Shown here: positions 47,584 through 59,081 of the stretch, piece by piece
How the letters are laid out: the number at the start of each line of letters is the position of its first letter
Position numbering within the stretch: position 1 is the first letter of the stretch
DNA from: Adiantum capillus-veneris
Taxonomy: Eukaryota; Streptophyta; Polypodiopsida; Polypodiales; Pteridaceae
Direction of reading: 5' to 3'
DNA length: 64,000 nucleotides
NCBI GenBank assembly: GCA_014529385.2
Contig: CM043962.1
Location: 86,035,180 to 86,099,179, forward strand
Translations under genes and position numbers: made by a program
The notes under the pieces: model-generated
Seen by the model: only the letters and a program-made list of their open reading frames with translations
What the model was told of the DNA's origin: nothing
The model's database searches: none

Positions 47584-49391
47584 AATCCCCCATGGAGTGA
47601 TGCGATGAACAATAGCTGGCACATAGAGTAAAGGGAAGTGCCATGCCCTGAGGACATGATCAGTCCACAAAGGGGAATAAGCCCAAAGATTTGTGGAAAG
47701 CTTAGAACTTCTTACGAGACAATGCCTTTGTGAAAATATCTGCAAGGTTGTCATGTGTTGCACATAAGCCAAGCTCATCTCTCCTGCTGAGAGCCTCTCC
47801 CTGACATAGTGTTAATGCACCTAAATGTGCTTTTAGCGAGCATGAAAAACTGGGTGCCTCGCAACTGCCAATGCGCTCTGCCTGTTAGTGTAGATAGTGT
47901 TGGCATTGTCCTGTCCAACACCCAAATTAGCCATAAGGCGTCTGAGCCATACACACTCAACCGTAGCTGTGAAGGTTGTCCTGTACTCAGCCTCTCAACT
48001 GGAAGTGGCCACAGTAGGTTGCTTCTTGCTCAACCATGATATGCATGAGTTGCCAAGCATGAAACAAGACCACTTGTGGACACTCATGTGTTAAAACAAC
48101 TAGGCCAATCCGAGTCCGAAAAAGCATGTAAGTTTGGAGGCAATGATCCCCCCTTGGGATAAAACAATCCAAGATGTAAAGTGCTACTCAAGTAGCGGAA
48201 AATCCTCTTGACAGCTTGCCAATGCTTAGACCCTAGACTATGCATAAATCTACTGACCTGTGAGACTGAAAACTAAATATCCGGCCTCATGTTTCATACA
48301 TAAATGAGGCATCCAACAACAATTTGGTAATGAGTGACATCCGTAGGATCACCAGCATCATGAAGACTCAATTTCAAACATGTTTCCATGAGAGTGGCAA
48401 TATGTTTGCAATCCTCAAGTCCAAACTTACATAGCAATGTCTCTATGTAAATTTTCTGACACAATGCAATACCACCATCACACTGCTTAAACTATATACC
48501 CAAGTAATGATGCAACATCCCTAAGTCTTTCATCTTGAAAGTAGCATTCAAATCAGCCTTAAATTCAGCAATATGTCTCTCACTTGGTCTAGTGATCAAC
48601 AAATCACCTACATAAAGAACCACAAAAGTACATCACCCTCATGCTTTACATATAATTGGCTTTTTGTTGGACTATTATTACGAAAGCCTCGTTTGACCAA
48701 ATGAGTGTCAATCTTCTCATACCAAGCACGAGGAAATTGCTTTAACCCATACAAAGCTTTGTTACATTTGCACACCTTATCCTCTTGTCCTTTCTTGACA
48801 AAACGTGAGCCTGCTTTACATAAACTTCCTCAAATATGTCACCATTCAAGAAAGCAGTAACAACGTCTGACTGATGTACATCCCCCAAACCAAAATGAGC
48901 TGCCAATGCACATAGAAAACGCACAATAGTCATACAACAAGTGGGAGAAAAAGTCTCTTCATAATCTATGCCTTTTTGTTGTGCATAACCCTTTGCAACA
49001 AGTCGAGTATTATAGCGATCAATCTCACCATCCAGCTTGCATTTCAACTTGTAAACCCACTTTGTACCAATGGCCTTTTTTCCAGCAGGCAAATCAATAA
49101 AGTCCATGTGTCATTTTCTATAAGTGCATCATATTCTGATTGCATTGCAGCCATCCAATTTTTTGAATTTTGTGCTTCATCAAAAGACAGAGGCTCCTCA
49201 ACATCATGTAAGCTAGACACAACCGAAACATAACAATATGATGCATAAGATGCATGGCAAGAGCCTGAACGAGTGCAACTAGACAAAGGTGCATCCAATT
49301 TACTATCACCGCAATGTATGCACCAACCATTTTGGCATACCTCTAGCCTACTCATTTTCAACCCTTTCCTCATCAAGTACATCATGTACAT
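47467..49391 (-). pseudogene. Copia reverse transcriptase and RNase H
   Basis: LVAKGYAQQKGIDYEETFSP, LGDVHQSDVVTAFLNGDIFE and VKRGFRN mark the RT. The YVDD region near 48610-48600 is interrupted by stops. Further on, the RNase H reads DSDWPSC and, in the last part, LSTLTGRAHWQLRGTQFFML and CATHDNLADIFTKALS-like residues. Frame breaks are frequent past 48740, so the RT is dead. Confidence 0.85.
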
Positions 49392-49523
49392 CTACATCAG
49401 TAATAGGTTAATCTATAACATTTTCAGAAACCCCCATAGGCTGTACATTTGCCTCATTAGAAATTACATCCAAACTTCCACCACTGAAAAGAGGCAACAA
49501 AGTGTCATAAATGTCATGTGAGC

Positions 49524-50236
49524 TTATATTACTATCTCTAGTACATGACAACAAGGACTGAACGGAATCGTCCACAAATACAACATCCCATCAAACCTGA
49601 ATACACTTTGTTTGTGGAAAATACAACCTATAACCTTTGCTTTCAGCACTATAACCATCAAAAAGAATTTGACAGCCGTATCATCCAAATTTTTGCGTTG
49701 TGTTAGTGTAACCAAAGCATATGTCAAACATCTAAAAACACGCATGTGCTCAATAGAAGTCTTTCTATCATCCCATGCTTCATATGGAGTAATAGACTCA
49801 AAGCTTTTGTAGAACACATGTTAAGTACATAAATGGCACACATGATGGCCTCAAGCCAAAACGAATGCGGCAAAGCTTGACTTTTGACCATACAACGTGC
49901 CGTTTTCGTAAGTGACCTGTTTTTCCTCTCAACAACACCATTTTGTTGAGGCATATAAGGCACTGTACATTGGTGTTTTATCCCACGACTAGCCAAAAAT
50001 GCATTAAATTCATGAGACATATACTCCTCCCCTCAATCGGAACAGAAGATGCCCATAGTACATTTCGAGATATTTTCAGCCATAGCCATAAATTGTTTGA
50101 AGCACATAAAAGCTTTGGACTTCACTTTAAGCGGATACAACCATGCATGCATGACATAATCATCAATGAAAGTTGCGAAGTAGAGGTAATTGCCCAAGGA
50201 CCGAGTTTGCATGGGTTCACAAACATCACTATGCAC
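49524..50236 (-). pseudogene. Copia integrase
   Basis: HSDVCEPMQTRSLGNYLYF and FATFIDDYVMHAWLYPLK carry the first catalytic region (the usual D-V-x-G-P is DVCEP). A stop replaces a codon in the SDxGGEY block near 50035. MSHEFNAFLASRGIKHQCTV, PYMPQQNGVVERKNRSL (with the catalytic Glu) and AWDDRKTSIEHMRVFRC follow. Confidence 0.9.
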
Positions 50237-50239
50237 AAG

Positions 50240-50959
50240 CTACAACCTACATGTAGCCCTAACTAAACCATCCTTTGGAAACTTCAAACGCTGCATCTTA
50301 CCCAAAATATAGCCTTCACAAATGTGTTTGACAGGTGCTTCAAGAGGAGGCAAAGAAGCAACCATATCATATTGTTGCAAACGCAACAAACTGGCAAAAT
50401 TCAGATGATCAAAACGTGCATGCCAAAGTTTTCCATCTAAAATAGCCTTTGAATCCACAACTGCATTTGCAAAATTTTGTCCACACTTGTCATACAAAGT
50501 GAGCTTATACCACCCACGACACAAAATGCCAGATGCAATAATTTCATCACCAAAATTGAGATCATGTACAATACATCTATCATCCATAAATTTGACTACG
50601 AGACTAAGTCTTGCAAGTGAAAATACAGACAAAAGATTCTTCTTGATCCCAGGTACATAAAGTGCATCAACAAGTGTGAAAGAACTGCCATTTGCAGCAA
50701 TAAGCACAATCTTTTCAACTCCCTGAACCGGATAAGAGGCTTTGTTGGCACAAGTAATTGAATTTCCATGAGGGACAGACTCAAGAGAGGTGAACAAATC
50801 ACGATGTGAGGTAACGTGCTTTGTAGCACCACTATCCAAATACAACACATATGAATCTGCAGCAACTGACATGCATGCATCATGGACAATAAGATTATAG
50901 GTACACTCTGTACTAAAAGCCCATTCTACATCAATATCATCATCACAGTCTCGTTTCAC
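50240..50959 (-). pseudogene. Copia protease and pre-integrase segment
   Basis: VLYLDSGATKHVTSHRDLF holds an intact DSG protease active site; VDALYVPGIKKNLLSVFSLA follows. WHARFDHLNFASLLRLQQ is the GAG-pre-integrase zinc segment (H-x3-H... with the second Cys of the C pair changed: ICEGYILGK for the usual C-x2-C). Confidence 0.9.
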
Positions 50960-50966
50960 AGAAGAC

Positions 50967-51759
50967 TCAACTATAGATGCATTTGCAGCATTTGCAGTGG
51001 AACCACATCCCTTTCTTCTTAGCCTCTTTGGCCTTCAACTTAGGACACTGCTTGATCAAGTGATCATTAGCTTTACAATAATGGCAACGCATCTTCTTTT
51101 TGCCCTTATCACCAAAATTTCCAGATGAATTTCTGCCAACAAAAGCATTAGGAACATGCGATTTTCCACTCGCAAAAGAACCATGAGAAGTGGTTGCATT
51201 ACTGTTACCACCTTTGAGCAGCAATAAAAACCTGTTCAACTACACATTGTCTAGTCCTGTTTTTGCTGGAAAGTGACTCTTGCAACAACAATGTGCATAA
51301 TGCATCAAACTTGACAACTTCAGGATTTCCTTGGGTCATAAGTCTCCAATTACTAGCAAAAGTTTGGTAAGAATCTGGCAAGGCATCAAGGACAGTCTGC
51401 ATAAGGGAACTGTCTGAAATGACTTCACCTGTAGAAATAAGTTGCTCATTGATGTCCTCGATACCAGCAAGGAAATTGTCCATATCGTCTTCCTCATGCA
51501 TAATCTTTGATTCCAGCTCTTTAAGAAGCAATGCAATTTTAGTCTCATTGCGGCTTGCATAAAGACCAGCCAGAATATCCCGAGTCTGTTTTGCAGATTT
51601 TGCTGAATGAATGTGAGGAATAATGGTGCACTTCACAGACAACGCGATCAACTCATAAGTCTGCGCATCCACTTTACATCCCAACGAACTTGTTCTGTCG
51701 TAGGCAAACAACTCTAACAACAGCAATCCTTGCAGCAAGACCTGTAACATCCTCAACAT
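50967..51759 (-). pseudogene. Copia gag with zinc knuckle
   Basis: TYELIALSVKCTIIPHIHSA, SAKQTRDILAGLYAS, LLLKELESKIMHEEDDMDNF and VLDALPDSYQTFASNW form the copia gag (UBN2-type). In the following frame CHYCKANDHLIKQCPKLKA is a CCHC knuckle (C-x2-C-x4-H-x4-C). One frame change separates them near 51220. Confidence 0.9.
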
Positions 51760-52130
51760 CGCCTACATCCTCAGAACCAAGACGTACATCAATGCCCTGC
51801 ACAACATCTTGTTGTTGTCAGCCATGGTAAATGTTGTACCTGATGTGAAAATTGCCCGAAAAGAGAAGAAACGAAGCAAGAACAACACGTGCTATATAGC
51901 ACAAACCATAGAAGAATGTAAGGGACCTGTTATGCAAAAAACGGCACCAACAAAAATTTTACAAAAATTGACGAAATAGCCTGTGTAGCACTGCCTGTAG
52001 TGAAAACGAAGGTCAAACTATCGCTCAAAATTTTTGTCGACCTACGAATGCTCGCCAAAGCTCACAGAAATCGGAGAAAGTGAGCATGTGTGTGTTGGAG
52101 CTGCTGGCGACTAAGCCCGGGAGGACGCAA

Positions 52131-52146
52131 CCTGCTCTGATACCAA
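52131..52146 (-). other. Primer-binding site of the copia element
   Basis: Minus strand TTGGTATCAGAGCAGG, complementary to initiator-Met tRNA, directly follows the 5' LTR. Confidence 0.88.
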
Positions 52147-52147
52147 T

Positions 52148-52378
52148 TATTGGAATTAGGGTTGCAAAAACACACACACAACTCAACTTGGAGAAGAAGA
52201 AGGAAGTTCAAGGCACACAACGGAGAGTGTATTACTTAGTGTGCAATGGAAAGATAGATAGCCCTAGAATAATGGGCGTATGTACAATGCACGGGAAAAA
52301 ACCTCCTAAAGAGGGAAAAAATGCCCCGATGGTCCTAAGTGTGTTCACACACATCACTACCACATGTATATGGTAACA
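52148..52378 (-). repeat. Copia 5' LTR
   Basis: Homologous to 47356-47583; it differs mainly by small indels in an A/C-rich part and scattered substitutions. Confidence 0.93.
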
Positions 52379-52410
52379 GTTCTTTCATTGTTTAGTGTGC
52401 ATGGGAATTG

Positions 52411-52790
52411 TACTACTGTGCCTGTGAGAAAAAAAAATGTAAGGTACTCAAATAAGGCACCAAGGCTTGTTAAAACCACCCCTTTGAGAGCCCTCGTTGG
52501 AAAGATGGTTTTTTAAAATAGACGTTGTCTACCTAAAAGGCACTATTGTGCCCATGAGAAAGCACTTTCTACAAGGACTCAAGAAAAGACACAAATGCTT
52601 GATAAAAACACCCCCTTAAGAGCCCTCTTTAAACAGATGGCTTATTAAAATAAATATTGCCCACTTAAATGGCACTATTGTGCCCGTGAGAAAATAACTT
52701 CTACAAGGAGTTCAAATAAGGCATCTAGCCTGGTTATTAAAAACACTCCATTGAGAGATTCTGTGGAAAGATAATTAATTAAGGGTTGTC
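52411..52790. repeat. Decayed ~131-bp tandem repeat, three units
   Basis: The words ctattgtgccc(r)tgagaaa, acaaggactcaa, ataaggca and gagagccct recur from 52411, 52541 and 52673. No coding content. Confidence 0.8.
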
Positions 52791-53279
52791 CTTCTTGGCA
52801 ATTTATCTCACGTTCAAGGCCAAGTTACCCACTTGGCCTGTCTCAGCGGGGTGCGCGCGAGTTTAGAGACACTCAAGAAAAAAAAGCGTAATTTTGGGCG
52901 AGATTTTGCAAATTTGGTCAAATTTGAATTTTGAAATTTGCATGAGATTCTTCATGCAAAGGCGGATTAGATAATATCAAGATTGATATTTTTTTGATTT
53001 AATTTGGACAGTCAATTTGAGAAAGTTTAAATTTTGAGATCTTTTAGGGGTTACAGACACCCAAGACCCAGTAGTGGGACAGTTTTCAGCAAATCACAAG
53101 TTGACACATAAGCAAGATTCCTAGTCGAACAATATACACCAAGGCCATATAAGCCTTGCTCGATTGTTTCTAAATGAAGGTCACATGGGGTCTCTCTTGA
53201 AAGCTCTTGAGAAGGAGTTTCCTCACACAATGAGCACACAATGGAATGATGAGTCAAGTAAATGCCCCGAATGGCCGGG
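52791..53279. other. Short intergenic stretch
   Basis: AT-rich to 53050; the remainder may belong to the far end of the adjacent LTR. No gene seen. Confidence 0.45.
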
Positions 53280-53761
53280 TCAGGCCAAATTTGCTAACAA
53301 CCGTTGGCCGCGAACGGAGCGTGCGTTTATGAATGCACATGGATGATCTTGAAGAGCAAGTCGAGGTCTCCGCGTGGAGTACCTAAACGTTCAAAACGGA
53401 CAACCCATCCGCGTGTAGCGGCCAATCGACGTTCGCCGATGAGACTCGTCAATGAAGAGCTGACGGCCCCGCAACTGAGTCTATGGAGTCCCCACACGAG
53501 GCGGACTCCCCCGATACCTCCACGTCGTGAAATGGAGGGAGACACTCTCGTTGCTGAGCGTTCTCAAACCCAATCACGCGTCTGTAGTAGCCCAACGGTG
53601 AGTCGAGGAGAAAATGAAGGTCAAAACTATGCCCATCGTTCGCCGTCTCCAAACCAAGTCCATTGTGCACCCCGGGGCCACGAGCCGTGGTTTGCCAAGA
53701 TCGGGTGGTCACATCCCACCATCACCCCGGAGGCCCCCCGCTCGAGCGGAGCCTAACATAC

Positions 53762-53762
<1 letters not shown>
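53280..53762 (-). repeat. Left (3') LTR of the pol-less element
   Basis: Homologous to 58140-58555 and begins on the minus strand with TGTATGTTAGG right after the G run. The end toward 53280 is not sharply defined. Confidence 0.65.

Positions 53763-53792
<30 letters not shown>
53763..53792. repeat. 30-nt poly-C run at a polypurine tract
   Basis: Thirty C on the plus strand, G on the element's strand, exactly between the interior end and the LTR start. Confidence 0.95.
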
Positions 53793-53794
<2 letters not shown>

Positions 53795-56700
53795 AGAAAA
53801 CTCTCGTCCTTGAGAGTAGCACTAGTAGGGTCGGAAACTCCCTGGTTAATACTTTGGAGGGTGTAGAACGTTGTGCGTCTACTTTTTGCAAAATGTGGCT
53901 ACTTGTGAGCGCTCTTACCGAGAATGACAGTGTCTATCTCATAGCAGCTGAGCTGGTTCAAAAGCAAAAAGTTGTGAGTACCAAGTGCGCCTGGCACTTT
54001 TGATGGGGCTGATAGGGTAAGAATATATATAAGGTGGCATAGACCACTTGCTGCGTTGATCCATGCCGAGGAACCTATCTATTTCAGATTCATACCTGAT
54101 GCTGCAATGACGATGCAACTATCGTCTTTGAGTGTGAGAACCAAGTCGCGTTGATTCCCACTGCTTCTTTTAAAGCAGATTTGTATGTCTTCGTGCTTGT
54201 TCCTTCCTGAATGGCGACGAAGGTCCACTTCGTATAAAGTTGAGTTGATTACATGGGTGCGGGAGTAGTGTGCACCAAATAGATATGCCTGTTTCGCGTT
54301 CCATGGAGAGTAAGGTACTCTGCTGAATTGAATCCTTAGGCTTGATGACCGAGCTGCCCGTTGCTCCTAAAGGTTTGGCCTTTGAATTTGCCTTCTTGAA
54401 GCACTTACTGAGTGCTCATGTAGACCTCGAAGTATTGATTTGAGCTTACCTGCTCGTTGAAATAAGGTATGTTGCGGAAGTTACCTTCTGGGCTTATTGA
54501 GCGCCGATCCGTCCCAACAGATGAAGCCTTTTTTATTCCTTCCTTGGCATACAAACCAAGGTTTTCCTGAGATTGACAGAGAGTCAATCCCATTGATCCC
54601 TTGAAGCTTTGGCATGCTTCAGGACGCTTCAAGGCATACTTCAGGACTCGGTTGAACCTGAATGTTTGGATCTAAGCCTTGCAAACTTGAGGGCAAGACT
54701 TGAAGTAGGTAACTCGTAGACAAGAAGATGGCCGATCCGCTTCTGTCCTTGCTAGCCTGCTTAAAGCTGGTCTTGAATTGAGCCTGACTGCTCACATCTG
54801 TATGTTCTGCTCTTAAAGAACTTTGACTTCTTCTTCACAAACCCGTCTTCGTTGGCCACTGAAAACAAACCTGAGAATCACTCATCTTGGGTCTTCATGT
54901 TTTCCCTTGCTTGGATCCGCTATGATCCTGAGGAAGGGTTATGTGCGGTTGAAAGAAAAGGATGTAAATGGGGGCTCCTCTCTTGAGCCCAATGTGGTTC
55001 ACCACATGTCTTTTGTACATGTAATGGCTCCTGCAGGAGCCGGATGTAGGCATATATGTTGTCTTTACCTTGGGTGGCCTCCTGTCTGAGCCTGGATATA
55101 GGTATCTTTTGATTTTGAGGGTCCATGTCACCTGATGAGTTGACATAGCCTTGGTTTCCTTTCATCTGCTGAAGATGAGCCCAATCTACTTGGGCTGATA
55201 TTGGCTTTGGTTCATGAGCAGTGCTATCCTCCGGGACCGTCACTGCGGGAGGCATCTCTCAACCTCCGGCCTTCTTGTGAGGGGGCCTTCCTCATGTGGC
55301 CCTTGCATTGAGCCGTCTTTATGGGGGCTATCCCCGGATCTCTATGCTGAAAAAGATGCATGGCCCGTCAGCTTGCAGGCCTCCAACTTCGTTGTGGTGC
55401 TCGGTCCACCCCTCTGGCCCTCTGGGTCTTTCGACTTCGAATGGATGCACGGTCCACCCGCTCGCAGGTACCCGACTTCGCTGTATCTTTTGCTCTGTCC
55501 ACCCGAGTTGTTTTGTGTCCCCGGCTTCACTGCTCTCTCTCTCATGCACGGTATGTCCGAGTCGTTTCGGGTCCCCAGCTTCGCCGATGATAATCTTGAC
55601 TCTTAAGGTAGCATGATGGCCTGCAGGCTCGCTGACCTGCTTATAAAGATCTTGTCTCACTGCTTTGAGCCTCTGGACGTAGCCTGATATTCCACAGGCA
55701 CTTGGTCTTGCTTTTGAAGTTCCTCTCTCGCTGCTTTGAGGCTCTAGATGCAGCCTGATATTCCATAGGCACTCAAACCTACTTTTGATGTTCTGGGGCT
55801 AGAATGTTTCTGCTTGCGTCTCAATTGAAATGAGGGATATTGCCTTGCTGGGCTCACCCGGTGATCATTGGGGCTAGGATCCAGACTCCTTGCCTTCACC
55901 TACCAATTGAATTCTCCTCAAGAGGTACTCTTGAGCTCACGTTGATCTAGCGCGGCGCTTTCCCTCGCCGGCTTATGCTTAGCCGATCTGTGGAGGAGGG
56001 TCACTCTTGACACCTACCTCGTTGAAGTTGATGTTGCTGCTACTGCTACTGTTGAGATGAGGGGGCTATCTTGCCTGACCTCGATGAGTCCCTGCGGGAC
56101 TACCTGTTCGTTGTCCCCTGACGGTGAAGAAGCCTTGGCTCCTGCTCCTCTCCCTTGTGTTGCATCGAAGCAAGCCTTGGTCATCTTAGGATATACTCTG
56201 GTTGGCGACTGCCTTTTTGATGTTGTCTTACTTCAAGACACCGTGTCTCTAAACTGTCCCATTCCAGTCCAAGATACTTAGAAGGATGAGCGGCCTCTTC
56301 CCATTCCAGGTGCTTTAGAACTCACGGCTACGTTTTGCTTATTTGATGTCGATACATTTTGATGGTAGCATCCTTGTACTTGTTCCTACTTCCTCTGAAG
56401 TGGCCTCTTTCCAGTCCAATAGGTTCCCACTCGCATGAGGGTGGAGTACTCCCCGCACGCCCTCCATCCAAGGCGCAAATTGATGTTTTTATTTCCCATG
56501 GGGGCTTGCCTCCGGAATACTGGTGAGCTTCACCTAGCTCCACTGTTATGTCGACCAAGTTTCCTAGGCCATGGCCACTGAACTACTTTGCTTTTCTTTC
56601 CTACCTGTGAATTCTTGAGCTTATGATGTCATCCAAGCTTGTTTGCCAGTCGGGTTCCCAGGCCCTCGTGGACAATCTGCACTTTGCCGTCGATGTTCGT

Positions 56701-57600
56701 GTCAAGGATCACACTCCCTGTGCATTCTTCATTCCATATACCCTTAAGCTCGATGATGCTATGATTGCATTTTTTGAACGAGGGATAGCCTGTGACCCTA
56801 CCATAGGGGTCTATCTACATATGCTTTGCATTCTGATGATGAGCACTCTTACTATGACTCGTAGTCTGTCACTTAGGCTTGAAGTGCCATTAGTACATTC
56901 ACCTCGTTGTCCATGCTGACTGCGGAGGCTATATCTTTGATTGAGTCGGCCCCTTACCTTGGACCGCTCTGCCAAGCCATACCAATACCAGGTTGAAGCT
57001 CAATGGATGATGGTCACATTTGACTCCAGGTTCGCTTGCCTCTTCATAAGGTGCTTGACAACTCCTGACGAGCCAGAGTAATGAGAAATATCATATCTGA
57101 GGGCCGATCCAACTGGTTACCCCATTTGAAGGTGATTGTTGAGGGGGACACTTACCCCCACAAGTGCTCGATGACTGGCAGCTAGCTTGATATCTTGAAT
57201 CATGCTTTGCCAATCATGGAGGGACTCTTCACCTAGAAACCTCGCCGAAGGAAATTGGAGCCGACGTCTCCTGCCAACTCGGATACCCCTGTTGGACTTG
57301 TACTCGACATATTCATGAGCCACAGCTGAGCCTCTGCCGTCGGGCTTCCCACAATCCATTGGAGTCGGGTCACTTTGCAATCCCGATCACATTCTTGGTG
57401 ACCCAGTGCGTTTACATCGCTAGCTCGTACCTTTTGTGACTTTGCTAATGATGTCCTGTCGTTGGCCAACAAAGATTTAGCTTTGATACCGAGCGTTACG
57501 GGTGTGCCCGGGATATTCATGGTGACACCTTCACCAAGAGGCCGAGGGTCCGCAACTTAGAGCATGCGGACTGAGAGACTTGCGTCTAACCGACTTGAGT
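53793..57600 (-). other. Interior of the pol-less LTR element
   Basis: Scattered minus-strand frames (for example 54920-55255, 55328-55660, 57117-57520) read proline- and glycine-rich or polar sequence with no known domain; LHDWQSMIQDIKLA at about 57200 is faintly gag-like. I see no catalytic motif of retroelements or of cellular genes. Confidence 0.4.
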
Positions 57601-57866
57601 CCCCTTTAACGGCTCATGATGGGCTTATCCAGAAAACGGCTCGAGATCACATATAGCTCGATGCGCGCGGGAGCCGTCTTGGCACCGCGCATTTGAAGTT
57701 TAGATTGAGTGCAAAAGCGTCTTTAGGATCATGTTGAGCGAACGAAGCTATTTGGGCCTTGAGCGCATGTCTAAGAGGTCCCTTTGGAACTCTCTCAAGC
57801 CACTTTAGGCAAACTTGAAAAATCACCAAAAATATCCCGAACAAATTGCAGCTTCTTAACACCCAT

Positions 57867-58325
57867 GATGTGAGACTGCCATATGATATGTACATAGATT
57901 CTTAACCATGATGTGCAAACCAGACCGCGGGTCGAATCTGCCAACAGCCGACAATCGCAAACAAGGAGCACGTCGAACAGGTTTATGAATGTGCATGGAT
58001 GATCTCGAAGAGGAAGTCGAGGTCTCTGTGTGGAGTACCTAAACATCCAAAACGGACAATCTGTCCGCGTGTAGCGTCGAGCCGACATAGATATGATGTG
58101 AGGCTGCTATATGATATGTACATAGATTCTTAACCATGATGTGCGGGCCAAGCCGCGAACCGAATCTGCCAACAACCGACAGTCGCGAACGAGGAGCGCC
58201 TCGGACACGTTTATGAATGTGCATGGATGATCTCGAAGAGGAAGTCGAGGTCTCCGTGTGGAGTACCTAAACATCCAAAACGGACAATCTATCCGCGTGT
58301 AGCGCCGAGCCGACGCTCGCCGATG
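57867..58325. repeat. 228-bp tandem duplication within the right LTR
   Basis: GATGTGAGACTGCCATATGA at 57867 and GATGTGAGGCTGCTATATGA at 58095 start units alignable through cgcgtgtagcgycgagccgac. The left LTR has one unit only. Confidence 0.88.
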
Positions 58326-58560
58326 AGACCCGCCGACGAAGAGCCGACGGCCTTGAAACTGTGTCTATGGAGTCCCCGTGCACGCTCCCCTGATACCTCC
58401 ACATTGAGAAATGGAGGGGTGTCAGGACACTCCCGTTGTTGGGCGCTCTCAAACCCAATCACACGTTCGTAGTAGCAAAACGGTGAGTTGAGGAGAAAAT
58501 GAAGGTCAAGACTATGCCCATCATCCGTCCTCCCCAAACCGGGTCCATTGTGCATACATC

Positions 58561-59081
58561 ATCGAGGCTTTTTCAACCTTAGGAGCCAGCACAACACCCA
58601 CACCCTCACACACAAACACCACACACACTCCTACTACATGGCTACTACAGAGGTCTCAAGTTCGAGACTACTCATTATCCTCCGCTTTTTCTGCCTAGTT
58701 CTCATTTTCATTTTTCAACGTTTTAACAGAATCATACACCCGAACTCTGCAATTAGTGAGAGACAACATAATTGTAGAGTACACAACTATTCTTCACGTG
58801 TCCACAATCAACGCCCAGAATTGCTGGCTTCCATCCGGTGAAGAAACATTAGTGAACCTACTCTACTCTAGGGAGGACAATCCTGAGACCAGAGACCCAA
58901 TAAAAAACAGCATGGCAACTATCTTTAGTTGCATATAACAAAGTCATTCTACATCCTGTACCTACTACAACATCACTTTCCGACTTGAACTCGTCATTTA
59001 CAAACTATTCCTGTTACCGATGGCACCCCAAAATTTAGAAGCAAAAATTGATCTATAATTTTGTTTGTATTTCTAACAGCA
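58561..59081. other. Spacer and CLPB3 3' UTR
   Basis: From 58561 on no gene is seen; the part next to 59081 must hold the CLPB3 3' UTR. The polyadenylation site cannot be placed. Confidence 0.5.

Larger units (their letters stand above)
47356..52378 (-). mobile_element. Ty1/copia retrotransposon with both LTRs and target duplication
   Basis: LTRs of about 230 bp (47356-47583 and 52148-52378) bound a 4.6-kb interior. GTTCT flanks both outer ends (47351-47355 and 52379-52383), a perfect 5-bp target duplication. The minus-strand LTR starts TGTTA and ends near CCAACA; the right copy is followed by the primer site TTGGTATCAGAGCAGG (52146-52131). Domain order gag-protease-integrase-RT-RNase H is that of Ty1/copia. 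LTRs agree at roughly nine positions in ten by eye, and the coding frame has several breaks. Confidence 0.95.
53280..58560 (-). mobile_element. Large LTR element without recognisable pol
   Basis: 53280-53720 and 58140-58555 are direct copies sharing tgcatggatgatct, ggagtacctaaac, caaaacggacaa, ctatggagtcccc and ggagaaaatgaaggtcaa. On the minus strand the sequence before the left copy is CTCAAGGACGAGAG, TTTTCTGAG and a 30-G run, then TGTATGTTAGG: the usual end of a Ty3/gypsy interior (the GGACGAG motif and polypurine tract) followed by an LTR start. The 4-kb interior (53793-57600) shows no protease, RT or integrase in any frame. I infer a large non-autonomous derivative or a very old element. 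Confidence 0.62.

Noticed and set aside
58640-58670. tRNA B-box-like GTTCGAGAC
   Set aside because: No A box at tRNA distance.
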